This document shows, one piece after another, positions 52,901-60,090 of a stretch of DNA of 64,000 nt; positions within the stretch are counted from its first letter, which is position 1; every line of letters begins with the position of its first letter. The position numbers and the translations under genes are program-made. Source of the stretch: JAVJSD01 sp040219575. GTDB taxonomy: Bacteria; Planctomycetota; Planctomycetia; Pirellulales; Pirellulaceae. Below the pieces are notes generated by a model. The model was not told the origin of the DNA and made no database searches. It saw nothing but the letters and a program-made list of their open reading frames with translations. Location: contig JAVJSD010000045.1 of NCBI GenBank assembly GCA_040219575.1, forward strand, positions 77,553-141,552, in the 5' to 3' direction.

Positions 52901-53049
52901 TCGCCGGCGGCGACACGCTGTGGACGGCGCCGCTTCCCGCCGCGCCGGTGTCGTGGGGCCTGGCGGTCGACCGCGCCGGCCGCGTGGTCGTCACCCTCGT
53001 CGATGGCCGTGTTGTTTGCTGCGGCGGACGGCAGCGTGGCGCTCAATAG
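49945..53049 (+). CDS. Secreted PQQ-like beta-propeller protein with N-terminal Rossmann-like segment
   Basis: A 1034-residue exported protein from ATG 49945, with AGGAG eight bases upstream. Signal peptide at about 14-39 (YRVLPCLLLALMANAVSLQGAE). Residues about 45-150 (GPGVCVIVGAGDAKRLLELA, TLLVHAQDAQAAGQLRREAE, ADVLIVADDG) look like a Rossmann domain with methyltransferase-like order. The rest is a chain of PQQ-type propeller blades: AINAYNGTQLWKRPL, AIDPTTKRILWKYQS, SVNDGEELWKNDD, GVSAENGKMLWQYP, CVDAASGEKQWTDY, CFDAAAGEQLWKFR, ALDAETGAIRWQNN. The number of blades suggests two propellers. Whether PQQ is bound is not evident; an oxidoreductase or binding role is open. A PhyH-type gene follows after 51 bases. 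Confidence 0.88.
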   Translation: MSHASFSTLHRWASRVRAYRVLPCLLLALMANAVSLQGAEPDVAQVLEQTGPGPGVCVIVGAGDAKRLLELARASQWTLLVHAQDAQAAGQLRREAEAAGLLGTRVYVEQDIDGRLPLATNLADVLIVADDGIAQYKSEELRRVLHPGAKLVRGGETIVMPAAADSDDWSHPYHGPDNNPLSRDAAARGALLTQFLAEPWYVPMPQVTVASGGRLFKAFGHIALKEREWPWLNSLVAINAYNGTQLWKRPLKPGFMIHRNTIVATPNTLYLADDQSCKLLDAATGRLTDEIVIPRDVDPEGVWKWMALDDGVLYALVGGKEPLDKTIRGTRDVAGWPWKELGDGYAGDYAWGYGRTLVAIDPTTKRILWKYQSAEPIDSRAMCLADGRLFVYSHGKFLAAVSVNDGEELWKNDDAELLAAIGEHDRAQNPIKGFASSSYTKANQRGLYFAGPQRARLVGVSAENGKMLWQYPHGNFQLILRDDGLYAMGRTETSKVFDYQTGRVLADLQCYRGNCTRATATLDSIFTRGYRHTGTMRLDLSGNQPRRIPLMRPACQDGVIVSEGHFYWGPWMCDCNHSLVGLICLAPAGDFAFHAEAQASQRLEVSRDGKPRQPLLAADAKDWPAYRSGVARQSAVDVKSPAEAKPLWQCESKSGAEPTAPICVAGRVYWSGLDGVVHCVDAASGEKQWTDYTGGAVRFPPEFWRGRIYVGSGDGCVYCFDAAAGEQLWKFRAAPSERRINVHGSLMSNWPIGGGVLVHDGVVYAAAGITSYDGTHVFALDAETGAIRWQNNTSGKLAGDDRATGVSVQGHLLLHGDRLHLAGGNIVSPAEYDLVDGRCLNEVSNEWLHADADAAFPTPDNNTREMFRRSPRGRELFVVDGEVRVFDELLYSPAKYGPSRYFGGHFLQASRDGATVRATFNRVVRLGAAAKRDAKQDAEPIGVWQTAAFSDPRALAITQNAVVVAGQLAGEDDQGEATFAVSSFDLAGGDTLWTAPLPAAPVSWGLAVDRAGRVVVTLVDGRVVCCGGRQRGAQ

Positions 53050-53100
53050 AAGCATTGATTTCAGCGGCAAGGGGCGTTTACTGAGGAGACCCGGGCGACC

Positions 53101-53979
53101 ATGACGCGTGACCTTTCCCTCGATCACCAACCCATCGGCGGGCTGTTGACGGAAACCGCCTCCGCGGAGAATTGCCGGAAGTATCGGCTCAGCCAGGAGC
53201 AACTCGACTTCTACGAGGAACACGGCTACCTGCGAGGAATCCGCGTGCTGACCGACCAGCAGTGCGATATCCTCTGCGAGCAACTGGCCGAACTGTTCGA
53301 TCCGCAGCACGACGGGCACGAGTTGTGGTACGAGTACCACAGCAACGAATCGACCAATCCCGAGACCGTGCTGTTTCACGCCTTGGGCGCCTGGCGGATC
53401 AAGCCGGGCTTTCACGATCTGCTGTGGAGCCCGGCGTTCCTCGTACCGGCGTCGCAATTGCTGGGCGGACCGGTTCGGTTCTGGCACGATCAACTCTTCT
53501 GCAAGCCGCCGCATCACGGCGGCGTGGTCGCCTGGCACCAGGACTATTCCTACTGGACGCGGACCGTGCCCATGGCGCATCTCACCTGCTGGATCGGACT
53601 CGACGATAGCACCCGCGACAACGGCTGCCTGCACTACGTTCCCGGCAGCCACCGCTGGGAACTGCTGCCGATCACGGGCCTGGCGGGCGACATGGCGGCG
53701 ATTCGTGAAGTGCTCAACGACGAGCAATGGGAGCAGTTCAACAAGCCCGTGGCCATCGAACTGAAGCGGGGCGAATGCAGCTTCCATCACCCGCTGATGG
53801 TGCACGGCTCGTTCGAGAACCACACCGACCGCCCCCGCCGCGCGACGGTGCTCAACGTGTTCCGCGACGGCGTGCGCAGCGACACCGACGAGATCATCCT
53901 CGGCAACGGCTACGGCAAGGCCCCCAAGGGTGAGTTGATGCAGGGACAACTGTTCCCGCTGCTTGGTGGTGAGTGGTGA
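53101..53979 (+). CDS. Phytanoyl-CoA dioxygenase (PhyH) family Fe(II)/2-oxoglutarate oxygenase
   Basis: A 292-residue cytoplasmic oxygenase from ATG 53101, preceded by GAGGAG. The facial triad is His146 and Asp148 (AWHQDYSYW) and His235 (VHGSFENHT), with Arg244-247 (DRPRRA) positioned to hold 2-oxoglutarate. The N-terminal FYEEHGYLRGIRVLT is typical of PhyH proteins. The substrate is unknown; in planctomycetes many paralogues exist. The stop codon lies inside a 7-bp repeat array, so the last residues (GGEW) are encoded by repeat units. Confidence 0.9.
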   Translation: MTRDLSLDHQPIGGLLTETASAENCRKYRLSQEQLDFYEEHGYLRGIRVLTDQQCDILCEQLAELFDPQHDGHELWYEYHSNESTNPETVLFHALGAWRIKPGFHDLLWSPAFLVPASQLLGGPVRFWHDQLFCKPPHHGGVVAWHQDYSYWTRTVPMAHLTCWIGLDDSTRDNGCLHYVPGSHRWELLPITGLAGDMAAIREVLNDEQWEQFNKPVAIELKRGECSFHHPLMVHGSFENHTDRPRRATVLNVFRDGVRSDTDEIILGNGYGKAPKGELMQGQLFPLLGGEW

Positions 53980-54010
53980 GTGGTGAGGGGTGAGGGGTGA
54001 GGGGTGAGGT
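53966..54010. repeat. 7-bp tandem array (GGTGAGT/GGTGAGG)n over the PhyH stop codon
   Basis: Heptamers GGTGAGT twice then GGTGAGG three to four times in slightly shifted phase. The stop codon TGA (53977-53979) of the PhyH-type gene is part of the second unit. Confidence 0.8.
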
Positions 54011-54020
54011 AGCAATTCGT

Positions 54021-54043
54021 CCCAAGCCGACGACTTGTCGTCG
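54021..54043 (+). repeat. Palindromic repeat, family 1 copy
   Basis: Exact copy of the sequence at 9129-9151 and 14556-14578 (core AGCCGACGACTTGTCGTCG). It lies between two 7-bp arrays. Confidence 0.85.
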
Positions 54044-54084
54044 CCATTGTGGTGCATTGAGAATTACCTGGACGAACGCACCAC

Positions 54085-54141
54085 GTCATTGGTCATTGGT
54101 CATTGGTCATTGGTCATTGGTCATTGGTCATTGGTCATTGG
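54085..54141. repeat. 7-bp tandem array (GTCATTG)8
   Basis: Eight uninterrupted, mismatch-free copies of GTCATTG over 57 bases, ending ten bases before the stop of the TolC-like gene (54151). Scattered single words of the same type occur at 14498-14529 and 45800-45820. Confidence 0.92.
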
Positions 54142-54150
54142 CGCCGCCCG

Positions 54151-55545
54151 CTACCGCGCAAACGCCCCGTCGGGCATCGGCAGCATCTCCAGGCCCTCCG
54201 GCCCCTCGCCCGTCTCACACTCGTGGCAGTACGCGCCGCTCAGGCCGAACGCGCCGCCGAGTCCGCCGGCGCCACCGCATTCGACGACCAGCATGCCTTG
54301 CGACTGCTTGAGCTTCACCATCGCGATCTCCCAGGCGACCACTCGCCGCACGAGATCGTTCTCGGCTTCGATGATCGTCATCCGTTGCATGAGCACTTCG
54401 ATCGGCGTGGCGCTGCCCAGATCGCGTTTCTTCAGCAGCGTGTCGAGGCGGCGGCGTTGGCTGTCGAGCGTTTCCTTGGCCAGGGCGACTTGCTCGAGAC
54501 GGATGTCGACCGTCTGCGCCGCGCTGCGAATCTCTTCCGCCGCGGCACGTTCCCCGTCGACCGCCATTTGCTGGAGTTGTTGCGAGCGCGTTCCCAGTTC
54601 GATCGATTGCCGCGTCGAGCCGAGCAGACGCGCCAGCGGCGCCCACAGTCGCCGCGTCGCCCCTTGTCCGGCGAGGCCGGCTTGTTGCAGCGCCGACTGC
54701 ACCATGGGCAACGTCTCGGCGCTGAGGGTGGTGGTCAGCAACCGCAGCAGCGCCAAGTCGGCCCGGGTGGCGAGTCCCTCGGCGACGGCCGCGTCGATGT
54801 CGATCCGGTCGGCCGAAACCGTCAGCGGCTCCGTCGGCCAGAACTTCCGGCGTTCGCCCGACGAGACGCCCAGCATGGCCCGCAGCCCGCTGTTCAATCG
54901 CTCCACCGCCAATCGGGCTTCGGCCTGTTTGTCCAGCAATTCGATCCGCCGCGTGCGCAGTTCATCGAGATCGACGTCGACCTTGAGCCCCTTGGCCCGC
55001 AGCGATTCGACGCTCCGCAACACCTCGCCTAGCTGCGCCAAGCTGCGATCGACTGCGTCCTTGCCGGCTTCCGCCTCGAAGAGTTGGTAGTACATCTCCA
55101 GCGCTTCGCCGGCGGCCCGGTTTCGTTCCTCCAGCGCCCTCAAAGCGAGCAGATCGCTCTTGGCCGACGACGCCCGGATCGAGGCCTTGTTGTTCGACCG
55201 ACTGAGCGAGGCCAACGGCATGTCGAGCGCGCTGAGGTTGGCCAGCGGGGCGTTGGCGGCCGCCATGCATTGGCACTCGGCGGCGGTCAGCGCGAGGTGT
55301 GTGTTCTCGCTGGGCGGCGGCGGATCGGTAGTCTCTAAATCCGCCGAGGGAGGCACGCGTGAGACATCGACATCGATCGACGTCGTCTCCGCTTCGGGGA
55401 GGGTCTCCGCCGAAGAAGTCGGCCCGACCGCGGCGCTCCAGGCCCCAGGGTAGACGGTGTAATTGCGCGCACACCCGGCCGCCTGCGTGAGCAGGCAGAA
55501 TGCCAGCATCGGATAAGTCATCCAATTCCGCATCGAGCTTCGCAT
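54151..55545 (-). CDS. TolC-like outer-membrane efflux lipoprotein
   Basis: A 464-residue protein with a lipoprotein signal (YPMLAFCLLTQAAGC, Cys near residue 25). ATG 55543-55545 or the ATG four codons later could start it. After a proline/acidic linker (about 40-85) the body is almost wholly alpha-helical with long coiled-coil stretches, for example LEERNRAAGEALEMYYQLFE and DLDELRTRRIELLDKQAEAR, repeated twice as in TolC (ATRADLALLRLLTT marks the second half). The short C terminus is Gly-rich with two close cysteines (CHECETGEG), an oddity. TolC channels work with an inner-membrane pump and periplasmic adaptor; none is adjacent, so the partner is elsewhere. Confidence 0.78.
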   Translation of the reverse strand: MRSSMRNWMTYPMLAFCLLTQAAGCARNYTVYPGAWSAAVGPTSSAETLPEAETTSIDVDVSRVPPSADLETTDPPPPSENTHLALTAAECQCMAAANAPLANLSALDMPLASLSRSNNKASIRASSAKSDLLALRALEERNRAAGEALEMYYQLFEAEAGKDAVDRSLAQLGEVLRSVESLRAKGLKVDVDLDELRTRRIELLDKQAEARLAVERLNSGLRAMLGVSSGERRKFWPTEPLTVSADRIDIDAAVAEGLATRADLALLRLLTTTLSAETLPMVQSALQQAGLAGQGATRRLWAPLARLLGSTRQSIELGTRSQQLQQMAVDGERAAAEEIRSAAQTVDIRLEQVALAKETLDSQRRRLDTLLKKRDLGSATPIEVLMQRMTIIEAENDLVRRVVAWEIAMVKLKQSQGMLVVECGGAGGLGGAFGLSGAYCHECETGEGPEGLEMLPMPDGAFAR

Positions 55546-55865
55546 CCCTGCGCGAGCGCACTATCTCCGTACGTCCATTGCTTATCGAACGACGAACGCT
55601 CCGGATAACAAGCTTTTTCCGGTTTGTTAATCTGGGCAACAAAAAAACCTGGCAGGCCATTCCCCCTAAATCTCCCCGAAGAATCCAGTTTTCCATCCTT
55701 TCCCATTCGTAATACCATCGCGGGGCGCGATAATGCGCGTCGGCCGCGGCGCGAACCTCCGCAGCGCTCCCGCCTTCATTCAGGCATGTCAATTTGGGAA
55801 AACGTGGACGAGCCGAAGCGGAAGCTCTGAATCGGTGGTCCGGGCGAATTTGAAACGAGACTGAC
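55546..55865. other. Divergent intergenic region upstream of rtcB
   Basis: A 320-base gap between the TolC-like gene and rtcB with a less GC-rich patch (about 55600-55710), including AAAAAAACC at about 55640. It probably holds both promoters. No sigma54-type GG-N10-GC pair with the consensus TGGCAC...TTGC, which controls rtcB in E. coli, was recognised. No gene or repeat is visible. Confidence 0.4.
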
Positions 55866-57329
55866 ATGGCGAAAGGCGCATATCACGGACCGCTGGAGCG
55901 GATCAACGACTGCTGTTGGCGGATTCCGAAAAGCTACAAGGAGGGGATGCGCGTCGACGGCCTGATCTACGCCGACGACGTGCTCATCGACCAGATTCGC
56001 GGCGATCAGGCGCCCGAGCAGGTAGCCAACGTGGCTTTCCTGCCGGGCATCCAGCACGCCAGCCTGGCCATGCCCGACATTCACTGGGGTTACGGCTTCT
56101 GCATCGGCGGCGTCTGCGCCACCGATCCTGAGCAGGGGGGCGTGATTTCACCGGGCGGCGTCGGGTACGACATCAACTGCGGTGTGCGGTTGATGCGGTC
56201 GAACTTGTTCTATCAAGACGTGAAACCGCATTTGACGCAGTTGGTTGATACGCTGTTCGCCAACGTGCCGGCTGGAGTGGGCCGCGGCGGCAAGTACCGA
56301 TTCAACAACAAGCAGCTGCGTCAGTTGATGGGCGAGGGAGTCGGCTTTCTGCGTGGTCGCGGCCTGGCGACCGAAGGGGACATTGAACACACCGAGGCCC
56401 GCGGCTGCATCCCGCACGCCGAGCCGGGCAACGTCAGCGAGCGAGCGCTGAAACGCGGCGGCGATCAGTGCGGCACGCTCGGCGCCGGCAACCACTTTCT
56501 CGAGGTGCAGGTGGTCGAAGCCATTTTCGACGAGCAGGCGGCCCGCGTCATGGGGCTCGAGAAGGACATGGTTTGCGTGATGATCCATTCGGGCTCCCGC
56601 GGCCTGGGCTACCAGGTTTGCGACGACGCGCTGAAACAACTCCGCGGCGCGCCGCAACGATACGGCATCGCCTTGCCCGACCGGCAACTTGTCTGCGCGC
56701 CGATCGAGAGCGACGAAGGCCAGCATTACCTGGGGGCGATGTGCGCCGCCGCGAACTTCGCCTGGTGCAACCGGCAGTTGCTGATGCATCAGGCCCGGGA
56801 GTCGTTCGAGCAGGTGTTCGGCCGCAACTGGGAGCAATTGCAAATGGGCCTGGTGTACGACGTGGCTCACAACATCGCCAAGTTCGAACGACACAATACC
56901 GGCGGCAAGGAGCGACGCGTGTGGGTGCACCGCAAGGGAGCCACGCGGGCCTTTCCCCCCGGGCATGAAGAAGTGCCCTCGATGTACCGCGGCATCGGCC
57001 AGCCGGTGCTGATTCCCGGCGACATGGGGCGAGCCAGTTGGGTTTTGGTGGGGCAGTTGGGCAGCATGGAGCAGACCTTCGGCACGTGCTGCCACGGCGC
57101 GGGCCGACAGATGAGCCGCACCGCCGCCGTGAAACACGCGCAGGGCCGCCGCATCGACCGCGAGTTGGAAGCCAAGGGCGTTGTCGCTCGAGCCCGCAGC
57201 TGGCGCGGTCTGGCGGAGGAGCAACCAGACGCCTACAAAGACGTGAACCAGGTGGTCGAAGTGGTTCACAAGGCGAACCTGGCGAGAAAGGTGGCCCGCA
57301 TGCGCCCGATCGGCGTGGTGAAAGGTTGA
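55866..57329 (+). CDS. rtcB: RNA-splicing ligase RtcB (3'-phosphate/2',3'-cyclic phosphate RNA ligase)
   Basis: GTP- and Mn-dependent ligase joining RNA 2',3'-cyclic phosphate or 3'-phosphate ends to 5'-OH ends, used in RNA repair. 487 residues from ATG 55866. Metal ligands Asp102 and Cys105 (GYDINCGVR), GAGNHFLEVQ and MIHSGSRGLG (histidine ligands), and the guanylated His410 in CCHGAGRQMSR are all present. FLPGIQHASLAMPDIHWGYG is the family N-terminal block. No RtcA or archease gene is adjacent. A polyphosphate:AMP phosphotransferase gene starts six bases after the stop, so the two are almost certainly cotranscribed. Confidence 0.97.
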   Translation: MAKGAYHGPLERINDCCWRIPKSYKEGMRVDGLIYADDVLIDQIRGDQAPEQVANVAFLPGIQHASLAMPDIHWGYGFCIGGVCATDPEQGGVISPGGVGYDINCGVRLMRSNLFYQDVKPHLTQLVDTLFANVPAGVGRGGKYRFNNKQLRQLMGEGVGFLRGRGLATEGDIEHTEARGCIPHAEPGNVSERALKRGGDQCGTLGAGNHFLEVQVVEAIFDEQAARVMGLEKDMVCVMIHSGSRGLGYQVCDDALKQLRGAPQRYGIALPDRQLVCAPIESDEGQHYLGAMCAAANFAWCNRQLLMHQARESFEQVFGRNWEQLQMGLVYDVAHNIAKFERHNTGGKERRVWVHRKGATRAFPPGHEEVPSMYRGIGQPVLIPGDMGRASWVLVGQLGSMEQTFGTCCHGAGRQMSRTAAVKHAQGRRIDRELEAKGVVARARSWRGLAEEQPDAYKDVNQVVEVVHKANLARKVARMRPIGVVKG

Positions 57330-57335
57330 GTCGCG

Positions 57336-58805
57336 ATGTTTGATGCTGTCGATCTGGGCGAGGAAGTCACGAAAGGCGATTTCGAGCAGGAAGAGCCTCA
57401 GCTGCACTCCCAACTTCTCGAACTGCAGCGACGCATCGGCGCGACCAGTTCGGCGGTCGTCATCGTCATCGCGGGAGTCGAGGGGGCGGGCAAGGGCGAG
57501 GTCGTCAACTTGTTGATGAAGTGGTTCGACGCTCGCGGCGTGGAGACGAACGCCTTCTGGGACGAGTCGGACGAGGAGCGGGAGCGTCCTCGCTACTGGC
57601 GCTTCTGGCGCGCCTTGCCGGGCCGGGGACGCATCGGCATCGTGTTCGGATCGTGGTACACCCAACCGATCATCGACCACGTGGAGCAGGAGGATGCGCC
57701 GCAGGCGCTCGAGCCCGAGATCCGTCGCATCAACAACTTCGAACAGGCGCTGCACGACGACGGCGCCCTGATCATCAAGCTCTGGTTTCACCTGTCCAAA
57801 AAGGAACAAAAACACCGCATCAAGAGCGATCGCAAGGACAGAAAGGGAAACGTCTCGCCGCTGGCCAAGAAGTACTCCAAGCACTACGACGATTTCGCCC
57901 GGGTTTGCGAGCGCGTGCTGCGACTGACCGACCGAGGCGCCTGCCGCTGGTATCTGGTGGGCGCCGACAACCGCCATCACCGGAATCGACTGGTCGGGCG
58001 CACGCTGGTTTCAGCGCTGGAGGGATTCCTCAACCACCCGGCGGATTCCCCAGAGCCCTCAACTCCCGACCCGGCTCCGCCCGTGTACTACAACAGCGCG
58101 CTGGAGGCGGTCGACTTGAGTTCGACCATCACCGACGACGCGTACGACGAGCAACTCGATGAACTGCAGCACGAGATCTATCAACTGGCCTGGCGGGCGC
58201 ACGAGCGGGACGTCAGCATGGCGGCCGTATTCGAAGGCTGGGACGCGGCCGGCAAAGGCGGGGCGATTCGCCGGTTCATCCAAGGGATGGACGCCCGCCT
58301 GTACCAGGTCAAACAGTTCGCGGCCCCAACCGACGAAGAGCGGGCCCATCACTACCTGTGGCGATTCTGGCGGCAGCTGCCCCGGGCGGGTTATAGTACG
58401 ATTTACGACCGGTCGTGGTACGGCCGCGTGCTGGTGGAGCGGGTGGAAGGCTTCGCCCGCCCGGACCAGTGGCGACGTGCCTACGGCGAAATCAACGGGT
58501 TTGAAGAACAATTGGTCGAACACGGCGTCGTGTTGTTGAAGTTCTGGCTGCACATCGACCCCGACGAACAACTGCGGCGTTTCCAGGAGCGCGAGGCGAC
58601 TCCCTGGAAACGTCACAAGATCACCGAAGAAGATTGGCGCAACCGCGAGCGTTGGGACGACTACCGGCAGGCCGTGGATGAAATGATCGCCAGGACCAGC
58701 ACCGTGTACGCTCCCTGGACGTTGGTCGCCGGCAACGACAAGCACTTCGCGAGGATCGAAGTTCTGAAGACCGCCCGTGACGCCCTGAAAAAGGCGGTAT
58801 CCTGA
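57336..58805 (+). CDS. pap: Polyphosphate:AMP phosphotransferase (two-domain PPK2)
   Basis: Transfers phosphate from polyphosphate to AMP, yielding ADP. The 489-residue protein contains two tandem PPK2 domains. Domain 1 (about 20-230): Walker A AGVEGAGKGE (46-55), WDESDEERERPRYWRFWRAL, and a late FHLSKKEQKHR helix. Domain 2 (about 265-489): Walker A EGWDAAGKGGAIRR (about 300-313), YDRSWYGRVLVERVEGF, and FWLHIDPDEQLRRFQERE. Domain 2 is closer to the active PPK2 consensus; domain 1 has the shorter phosphate loop seen in the regulatory half of known PAP enzymes. The gene lies six bases after rtcB, and a GTCGCG rather than a clear Shine-Dalgarno sequence precedes it, implying coupling to rtcB. 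Confidence 0.93.
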   Translation: MFDAVDLGEEVTKGDFEQEEPQLHSQLLELQRRIGATSSAVVIVIAGVEGAGKGEVVNLLMKWFDARGVETNAFWDESDEERERPRYWRFWRALPGRGRIGIVFGSWYTQPIIDHVEQEDAPQALEPEIRRINNFEQALHDDGALIIKLWFHLSKKEQKHRIKSDRKDRKGNVSPLAKKYSKHYDDFARVCERVLRLTDRGACRWYLVGADNRHHRNRLVGRTLVSALEGFLNHPADSPEPSTPDPAPPVYYNSALEAVDLSSTITDDAYDEQLDELQHEIYQLAWRAHERDVSMAAVFEGWDAAGKGGAIRRFIQGMDARLYQVKQFAAPTDEERAHHYLWRFWRQLPRAGYSTIYDRSWYGRVLVERVEGFARPDQWRRAYGEINGFEEQLVEHGVVLLKFWLHIDPDEQLRRFQEREATPWKRHKITEEDWRNRERWDDYRQAVDEMIARTSTVYAPWTLVAGNDKHFARIEVLKTARDALKKAVS

Positions 58806-58861
58806 ATCGTTCGCCGCCTGGCCGCCGTCGCTTACCGACCTCCACTCCCGCGGAGTTTACC

Positions 58862-59833
58862 ATGCAGATTCAACTCATCCTTCCCGCACTCCTGGCGGCG
58901 ATGCTGCTGCCCGCAGTTTGCTGGTCGGCGGACGATGTCGACATTGCTGTGAGCACGCACACGTACAAGAAAGTCGGCGACCTGGAGATCAAGCTCGACC
59001 TGCATCGGCCGGCTGACGACAAAATACGGCCGGTGCTCGTGTGGATTCACGGCGGGGCGCTGATCAACGGTCATCGGGCGAGCGTGCCGGGCCGCCTGAG
59101 CAAACCGCTGCTGGAGGCGGGCTGCGCGATTGTCTCGATCGACTACCGGCTTGCGCCGGAGACGCAGCTCCCGGAGATCATCGCGGACCTGGAGGACGCC
59201 TTCACCTGGATTCACAAGCATGGACGTGAGGTGTTGCACGTCGATCCGGATCGCCTGGTGGTCGCCGGAGGTTCGGCGGGCGGCTACCTGACGCTCACCG
59301 CCGGCTATCGCGCCAAACCGCGTCCTCGGGCTCTCGTTTCCTTCTGGGGCTATGGCGACCTGGTCGGCGACTGGTACAGCAAGCCGAGTCCGCACGCCCG
59401 ACACAGTTCGGACTTGTCGCGTGACGAGGCCTACAGGCAAGTCAGCGGTCCGCCGGTCAGCGATTCGCGCGAGCGAAAGGGCGATGGCGGCGCGTTCTAT
59501 CGCTACTGCCGAAAACAGGGCATCTGGCCCAAGGCGGTCTCCGGCTGGGATCCGCAAGAGGAAGCGGAGAAGTTCGCCCCCTACATGCCGCTGAAAAACG
59601 TGACCGCCGACTATCCGCCGACGCTGATGATTCACGGCACGAAGGATACCGACGTCCCCTACGAAAACTCGACGCTGATGGCCGAGCAATTCAACAGGCA
59701 CGGCGTAAAGCACGAACTGCTCACCATCGATGGCGGCGAACACGGCCTCGGCGGCGGCGATCCCGAGAAGATCAATCAGGCGTACAACTCCGCGATCGCC
59801 TTCATCAAACGTCGCCTCGGACTCGACTATTGA
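58862..59833 (+). CDS. Secreted alpha/beta-hydrolase (BD-FAE/HSL-like esterase)
   Basis: A 323-residue exported esterase from ATG 58862, with GGAG nine bases upstream. Signal peptide about 1-22 (LILPALLAAMLLPAVCWSA). Oxyanion-hole motif IHGGALINGH, nucleophile elbow VVAGGSAGGYLTL with catalytic Ser, acid in MIHGTKDTDVPYENS and His in DGGEHGLGGG form a complete machinery. The insertion between strands 6 and 7 (about 165-220) contains YSKPSPHARHSSDLSRDEA, a lid-like segment. It follows pap by 56 bases on the same strand and could belong to that transcript. Substrate unknown. Confidence 0.88.
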   Translation: MQIQLILPALLAAMLLPAVCWSADDVDIAVSTHTYKKVGDLEIKLDLHRPADDKIRPVLVWIHGGALINGHRASVPGRLSKPLLEAGCAIVSIDYRLAPETQLPEIIADLEDAFTWIHKHGREVLHVDPDRLVVAGGSAGGYLTLTAGYRAKPRPRALVSFWGYGDLVGDWYSKPSPHARHSSDLSRDEAYRQVSGPPVSDSRERKGDGGAFYRYCRKQGIWPKAVSGWDPQEEAEKFAPYMPLKNVTADYPPTLMIHGTKDTDVPYENSTLMAEQFNRHGVKHELLTIDGGEHGLGGGDPEKINQAYNSAIAFIKRRLGLDY

Positions 59834-59870
59834 GGACTGCATTGCCAGTGCTGACGATATAGAGAGGAAT

Positions 59871-59901
59871 ATCGTTTAACGGCAAGCCGCAGGCGACGGC
59901 G
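59871..59901 (+). repeat. Family 2 repeat copy
   Basis: Begins ATCGTTTAACGGCAAGCCGC and ends AGGCGACGGCG. Near-identical copies at 61411-61440 and, inverted, 61484-61517; a partial copy at 63845-63868. All four flank genes of the homogentisate block. Confidence 0.8.
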
Positions 59902-60090
59902 TACCCGGGACGTTCCGCTACGGCCATTCGTCGTCTTGTGCTCAACGCGACGGCAACGTTGCTTCGCGAGTTGTTCGGACCAACGTCGTTTCATGGCGCA
60001 CTGCCGGCGACCTTGTTCGCACAATGCTCTTGCTGACAGAACCGTTGATCCAACGCTCTCGCCGTCGCCCGCGGCTTGCCGATAAACGAT

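Noticed and set aside
54085..54141. CRISPR-like repetition
   Set aside because: The units are 7 bp with no unique spacers, so this is a simple tandem array.
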